Assembly: GCA_023458055.1 (NCBI GenBank)
Contig: JAEXAW010000084.1
Coordinates: 214,184-278,183, forward strand
Origin: Pseudomonadota bacterium
GTDB taxonomy: Bacteria; Pseudomonadota; Alphaproteobacteria; Sphingomonadales; Sphingomonadaceae
Direction of reading: 5' to 3'
Length of the DNA: 64,000 bases
Positions within the stretch are counted from its first letter, which is position 1; every line of letters starts with the position of its first letter. The translations under genes were made by a program, and so were the position numbers. Under the pieces are notes generated by a model, which was not told where the DNA came from, made no database searches, and saw nothing but the letters and a program-made list of their open reading frames with translations. Positions 59,955-64,000 of this stretch are shown piece by piece.

Positions 59955-62540
59955 CTAATAAATGCCCTCATCCGCAAAGCTGTCTGCTTTCTTGGGAGCG
60001 GCGGCGGGACGGTTCGACGATGACGACGACCGCGCGCTGCCGGACGATTTGGGCGCGCTCTTCTTGTCCGAAATCTCGTCCTTGCGGATCGAGCGTTTGG
60101 GTTCGGTCGCAGGCTTGAACGCTTCCCAGATCACCGCGCTTTGCGGATCATCGCCCGGCCATGCGCCATAGACAATCCGGCCCGAGCGCCGTTCAATCCG
60201 CACCATGCGCACGCCGCCCGATGCCGTGAACGGGACCACCGGCGCATCCTTGAGCGCGGTCGTGAGGAAGCTTTTGACGATCGGCACCGCGACCGATCCG
60301 CCCTGCACATAGCTGCCCATCGAACGCTGCTGTTGGTCATAGCCCATATAAACGCCCGCGATCAGATCGCGCGAGCCGCCGACAAACCAGACATTGGTCG
60401 GCCCCGTAGTCGTACCCGTCTTGCCCATTAGCGGGCGGCCAAGATCCTTGAGGCCCGTCGCCGTCCCGCGCTGCACCACGCCTTCAAGCATATGCACCAC
60501 CTGATAGGCGGTAATCGGGTCCATCAACTGTTTGCCGTTGGGGAGGAAGCGCGGCATCGGCTTGCCGTCCCAATCTGCCATGTTACAGCCTTCGCACGGC
60601 TTCCACTTGGCCGGGTAGATGACCTTGCCGTTGCGATCCTGCACATAATCGATTAGGCGCGGGGTCAATTCCTTGCCGTGATTGACCAGCATGGAATAAG
60701 CGTTGGTCATCTTTTCAACCGTGGTGTCACCGGCACCGAGCGCGAAGGCGAGATAGGGATCATATTTCCCGATCTTCATGCGCTCCATGGTCTTGACGAC
60801 CTTTTCCATACCCACCTGGTTCGCGGTGCGGACGGTCATGAGGTTGCGCGACTGTTCGAGACCCCAGCGCATGGTTTGCGGGCCTGCGCCGCCGCTCCCG
60901 CCAAAGTTGCGGAAGCATTTGCGGCCAAGCGATGCGGATTGCCACACGCAGAACGGGCCATCGACGATGATCGAGGCTGGCGTCATGCCATTATCGAGTG
61001 CGGTTGCATAAACAAACGGCTTGATCGTCGAGCCCGACTGGCGCTGGGCCTGGGTCGCGCGATTGAAGCTGGAAAGCCGGGAGTCAAACCCGCCCTGCAT
61101 CGCATAGATGCGGCCGGTATAGGGGTTTTGCACGACCATGCCGCCCGACACCTCCGGGACGTTGCGCAGCACATATTGATCCCCGCCGAGCGGCTTCACA
61201 ACGATGATATCGCCCGGCTTCATCGCCTGGAACGCGCTCTGGCCGCTGCTCTTGCCATCCTTGCGGAACGGCGCGGTGGCATTCCCCGCGGCGAGCGTGC
61301 CAGTTTTGCCGGTCAAGAAACCAAGCCTCGCCGCGCCGCCCGATTTGGACAGGACGATCGCGACCTGCCAATCTTCGAACGAAATACTGGTGAAGGTCGA
61401 GGCGAGTTGCTGATGCCATAATTTCTGGTCGAGATTGGTGACCCGCTCGACCGGACCCGACCAGCCCTTGCCCGCATCATAGCGCAGCAAGCCTTGGCGC
61501 AGCGCTTTTTCCGCCGCGCGCTGCATCACATCGTCATAGGAGGTGCGCACCCACAGACCGCCTGCATAGACGCTGTTCGGTCCTTCCTTCACCGTTTCGC
61601 CGAAACGGTCCTTCAAGAGACGGCGCACCTCTTCCATATAATAGCCGCCCACCGCCTTGAACTGCGCGCCGGGCGTGTCGATGATGCCGAGCGGCATCGC
61701 TTGGGCCGCCACCTTCTGGGCCTCGGAAATATAGCCATTTTTCTCCATCTGGCCGAGCACCCAGTTGCGCCGCGCCATCGCCTTGTCGGCATTTTTGGGA
61801 TTGGCATAGGTTTCGGGGGCTTTGGGCAGAATGGCGAGGAACGCCATTTCATGGAGGTCAAGATCGCCGACATCCTTGTCGAAATAGGCGCGCGCTGCGG
61901 CTTGAACACCGAATGCGCGGCGACCAAGCGCGATCTCATTCAGATAAAGCGAGAGAATTTCCTGCTTGGTCAGGTAAGATTCGATGCGGTAGGCCAGCAC
62001 CGCTTCCTTGACCTTGCGGGTATAGCTTTGCTCGTTGGTCAGCAGCAGATTTTTCGCCACCTGTTGGGTGATCGTCGATGCGCCGCGCGACCGGCCATCG
62101 CTGGTAATATTGTCAAACACCGCGCTCGCGATACCGATATAATCGATGCCGCCATGATTATAAAAATCCTTATCCTCGGCAGAGATGAAGGATTCGCGCA
62201 GCAATTTGGGAAATTCATTATAATCAAGCTGCACCCGTCGCTCGCGGGCATAGCTGTGAATCGGATCGCCATTGACGTCGCGCACGATGGTCGGAAGCGG
62301 CGACTGATAGTTGACCAGTGCCTTGGCATCGGGAAGCGTGCGGATGAATAATAGCCAGAAAAGAAACAGGCCAAGCAACGCCAATCCCAGAAAATAGGCG
62401 GCGTAGCGCACCCGCCGGCGGTGCCAGTTGTTGCGGACCCAGGTGATCGGTCCATTTCCCCGGCGCAGGCGCAGGCGACCGTTCGCCGCCGCTGCGGCAT
62501 CATCGGGAGACATATTAGTGGCGTCAGGCGCATCAGTCAT
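59955..62540 (-). CDS. Penicillin-binding protein 1A
   Basis: Bifunctional class A PBP of 861 residues that polymerises and crosslinks peptidoglycan. Membrane segment about 45-68, glycosyltransferase domain (about 95-270) with EDKDFYNHGGID and RGASTITQQVAKNL, an OB-like insertion, and the transpeptidase domain with the SxxK serine in GSTIKPFVYAT, the SRN motif (SRNLMTVRTA) and KTGTT. The C-terminus is Lys/Ser-rich. It is preceded by amiC and followed by prfB on the same strand. ATG at 62540; the ORF has an upstream TTG. Confidence 0.94.
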   Translation of the reverse strand: MTDAPDATNMSPDDAAAAANGRLRLRRGNGPITWVRNNWHRRRVRYAAYFLGLALLGLFLFWLLFIRTLPDAKALVNYQSPLPTIVRDVNGDPIHSYARERRVQLDYNEFPKLLRESFISAEDKDFYNHGGIDYIGIASAVFDNITSDGRSRGASTITQQVAKNLLLTNEQSYTRKVKEAVLAYRIESYLTKQEILSLYLNEIALGRRAFGVQAAARAYFDKDVGDLDLHEMAFLAILPKAPETYANPKNADKAMARRNWVLGQMEKNGYISEAQKVAAQAMPLGIIDTPGAQFKAVGGYYMEEVRRLLKDRFGETVKEGPNSVYAGGLWVRTSYDDVMQRAAEKALRQGLLRYDAGKGWSGPVERVTNLDQKLWHQQLASTFTSISFEDWQVAIVLSKSGGAARLGFLTGKTGTLAAGNATAPFRKDGKSSGQSAFQAMKPGDIIVVKPLGGDQYVLRNVPEVSGGMVVQNPYTGRIYAMQGGFDSRLSSFNRATQAQRQSGSTIKPFVYATALDNGMTPASIIVDGPFCVWQSASLGRKCFRNFGGSGGAGPQTMRWGLEQSRNLMTVRTANQVGMEKVVKTMERMKIGKYDPYLAFALGAGDTTVEKMTNAYSMLVNHGKELTPRLIDYVQDRNGKVIYPAKWKPCEGCNMADWDGKPMPRFLPNGKQLMDPITAYQVVHMLEGVVQRGTATGLKDLGRPLMGKTGTTTGPTNVWFVGGSRDLIAGVYMGYDQQQRSMGSYVQGGSVAVPIVKSFLTTALKDAPVVPFTASGGVRMVRIERRSGRIVYGAWPGDDPQSAVIWEAFKPATEPKRSIRKDEISDKKSAPKSSGSARSSSSSNRPAAAPKKADSFADEGIY

Positions 62541-62653
62541 AGGCAAACGCCTCTAGCAATTTTTAACCAGATTGCCAGCAGCCTATTGCGTTGGCGCAGG
62601 GCTTTCATCGCAACTTTACACGCAACCACGGGAAGGGAGGGAGGAAATAGGGC

Positions 62654-63535
62654 TCATGATGCCTTTTTGGCGAAATATATCCCGACCGCGCGGCGGATGC
62701 CGGTGGCGATGTCCTGCCGCCCTTCACCCGACACGAGCATGGCCGCGTCTGCCTTGTTGCTGATATAGCCGGTCTCGAACAACACCGAGGGCACATCGGG
62801 CGATTTCAGCACAACAAAGCCCGCATAATGATGCGCGGTGGTGCGGAAATTGACCCCCGACGCACGCGCTTCGCGTTGCAGTAGCCGCGCAAAATCATTG
62901 GAGGCGTCCATGGTTTCGCGCTGGGTGAGGTCAATCAAAATATCGCCCACCGCTTGCGATTGCCCGCCAAGATCAATGCCATTGATCACATTGGCGCGAT
63001 TTTCCTTGGCCGCAAGTTTGGCCGCTTCTTGATCGGATGCGACCTCTGACAAGGTATAGATGCTTGCGCCGCGCGCTTCATGATTCTCTGCGCTGTCGGC
63101 GTGGATAGAAATAAACAGTTTCGCGCCCATTTTACGCGCGATGCCATAGCGTTCCTCAAGCACCAGAAAACGGTCATCTTCGCGCGTCAGCGCGACGCGG
63201 ACCTTGCCTCCATCAAGCAGCGCTTGCGCTGCGGCCTCGGCAATCGCCAGCGTGACCGCCTTTTCCTGTACTCCCGTATCCGGCGAAATCGAACCCGGAT
63301 CATAGCCGCCATGGCCTGCATCAATCACCACCAACGGCAGCGTTGCAGCACGGGGCACACCCATCGGCACCTGGATTTTGGGAAGCGCATAGGCCGTTTT
63401 CGCCTTGCCGATATCGAACGTAACGCGATAGCGCGACAAGTAAGGCCCGGCATTACGCGAGCCGACCGCTATAGCGATGAGCAGCAGCGCAAGCGCCGCT
63501 GCAACCGCTCCGAGCAAAATTATTGCGCGCCTCAT
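62654..63535 (-). CDS. amiC: N-acetylmuramoyl-L-alanine amidase
   Basis: Periplasmic zinc amidase of 293 residues (amidase_3 domain) that removes peptides from glycan strands during division. N-terminal membrane helix/signal about 4-26, the zinc ligands in VIDAGHGGYDPG near 68-79 and Glu in the TREDDRFLVLEERYG block near 121-135, SIHADSAENHEARGA near 147-161, and VPSVLFETGYISN near 255-267. It has no AMIN domain, so it differs from E. coli AmiC. It lies about 115 bp upstream of the PBP gene. Confidence 0.9.
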   Translation of the reverse strand: MRRAIILLGAVAAALALLLIAIAVGSRNAGPYLSRYRVTFDIGKAKTAYALPKIQVPMGVPRAATLPLVVIDAGHGGYDPGSISPDTGVQEKAVTLAIAEAAAQALLDGGKVRVALTREDDRFLVLEERYGIARKMGAKLFISIHADSAENHEARGASIYTLSEVASDQEAAKLAAKENRANVINGIDLGGQSQAVGDILIDLTQRETMDASNDFARLLQREARASGVNFRTTAHHYAGFVVLKSPDVPSVLFETGYISNKADAAMLVSGEGRQDIATGIRRAVGIYFAKKAS

Positions 63536-63659
63536 GGCCCCACCCGCGTCATGGCTGCACCTATGCCCGCTCGAAACCGGCTTGGCAATCGGTCGGTCCA
63601 TAGCGCAAACAAAGTCAGCAGCACTGCCGCGTCGCAGGCCGTAACGAGGGAGTTTCGAG

Positions 63660-63821
63660 ATGGACCAGAATGATCGTGCAATAGCCGTCTTGGCCAAGGC
63701 GCTGGCGGTGTGCCGGGGGGTTCTCTATTCGGCGCGGACGGGCGATGCCTCCACCGGCGAAATCGAGCGCATTTTGGACAGCACCGGCCAGGATAGTCTA
63801 GGGTCAGGACCCGTTAAATAG
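63660..63821 (+). CDS. 53-residue hypothetical ORF ending in repeat sequence
   Basis: MDQNDRAIAVLAKALAVCRG then VLYSARTGDASTGEIERILD, a possible helical small protein. The last codons (SLGSGPVK) are encoded by the GGGTCAGGACCC palindrome (63799-63812) linked to the dispersed repeat, so the C-terminus may be an insertion product. GGAG is upstream of the ATG. Whether it is a gene is uncertain. Confidence 0.4.
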   Translation: MDQNDRAIAVLAKALAVCRGVLYSARTGDASTGEIERILDSTGQDSLGSGPVK

Positions 63822-63844
63822 GTCGATCGAGGTTTAGGCCAATT

Positions 63845-63978
63845 TCGTTCTGTGCAAGGCGGCAAGGCGCAGGGATATAAACATATCTCAAGACTTGCCA
63901 ACGCAGCACGGGACGAAATTGGCCAAATCCCAAGGGCACGTCAAAATGGCTTTGATCTCAAAGCAAAACGACCTTGCA
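63845..63978 (+). repeat. Dispersed repeat, copy B
   Basis: The longest copy. Reads VQGGKAQGYKHISRLANAAR DEIGQ then IPRARQNGFDLKAKRP in one frame (split here for length), continuing to the window end. Copies A and C share it in the opposite orientation. It starts just after an imperfect GGGTC/GACCC palindrome. Confidence 0.65.
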
Positions 63979-64000
63979 GGCAGAATAACTGCCTGACTGC

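Overview
The window is chromosomal DNA of an alphaproteobacterium, most likely a sphingomonad (Sphingopyxis/Sphingorhabdus-like). Signs of this are high GC, gene-dense layout with many ATGA and TGATG stop/start overlaps, a CtrA cell-cycle regulator, TonB-dependent receptors and TonB-like proteins, a HutF-type histidine pathway, a Bpt-type leucyltransferase, Ku/LigD end joining, and compact GC-rich palindromic repeats between genes. No phage, insertion sequence, CRISPR array or rRNA is seen. The genus is inference; no marker gene was compared.

Layout. 1-3.2 kb: partial TauE/SafE exporter and a coupled NfrB-like glycosyltransferase/NfrA-like pair. 3.3-5.7 kb: YeiH-type exporter and NhaA. 6.2-8.7 kb: DUF454 protein and metallophosphoesterase, a secreted protein, and a Doc/AbrB toxin-antitoxin pair with a palindromic operator. 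9.3-15.4 kb: TonB-like protein, DUF389 protein, etfBA, a small-ORF/monooxygenase pair and sucC. 15.9-18.7 kb: two tandem soluble globin-coupled chemoreceptors. 18.7-21.3 kb: overlapping SDR, subclass B3 metallo-beta-lactamase and prmA genes. 21.4-30.3 kb: many exported proteins (lipoproteins, glycine-zipper protein, CsgG-like protein, peroxiredoxin, RidA, OmpA) plus ung, PhnA, DUF72 and DUF4274 proteins. 30.3-33.6 kb: ligD and ku. 33.9-39.4 kb: a TonB receptor translationally linked to an ABC-2 transporter. 39.7-42.5 kb: tRNA-Arg, YhhQ, PfkB and Bpt. 42.5-49.9 kb: the hut locus (hutF divergent from hutI-H-G-U and a hydrolase). 50-52.6 kb: a broken GxxExxY gene, enoyl-CoA hydratase, tRNA-Gly, arfB and a pseudouridine synthase. 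52.6-53.7 kb: ctrA. 54-56.1 kb: purQ, purS and purC. 56.2-63.8 kb: a DksA-like protein, LysR regulator, small ORFs, a lipoprotein-type methyltransferase, prfB, a PBP1A and a cell-wall amidase.

The genes fall into recognisable groups: histidine to glutamate via HutHUIFG; fatty-acid/amino-acid electron transfer (EtfAB) beside the TCA enzyme SucC; purine synthesis (PurCSQ); cell-wall growth and splitting (PBP1A, AmiC); and DNA repair (Ung, Ku, LigD).

Points deserving a second look are: the paired globin chemoreceptors, which differ at the predicted heme-ligand position (Lys78 versus His78); a three-copy dispersed repeat that keeps a similar reading frame; the receptor/ABC operon with a Fur-like site; a GxxExxY gene interrupted by one stop codon and framed by 24-bp inverted repeats; a zinc-ribbon-less PhnA; a methyltransferase with a lipoprotein signal; and several sub-60-residue genes with good ribosome binding sites. 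I did not find a clearly new defence or mobile system.
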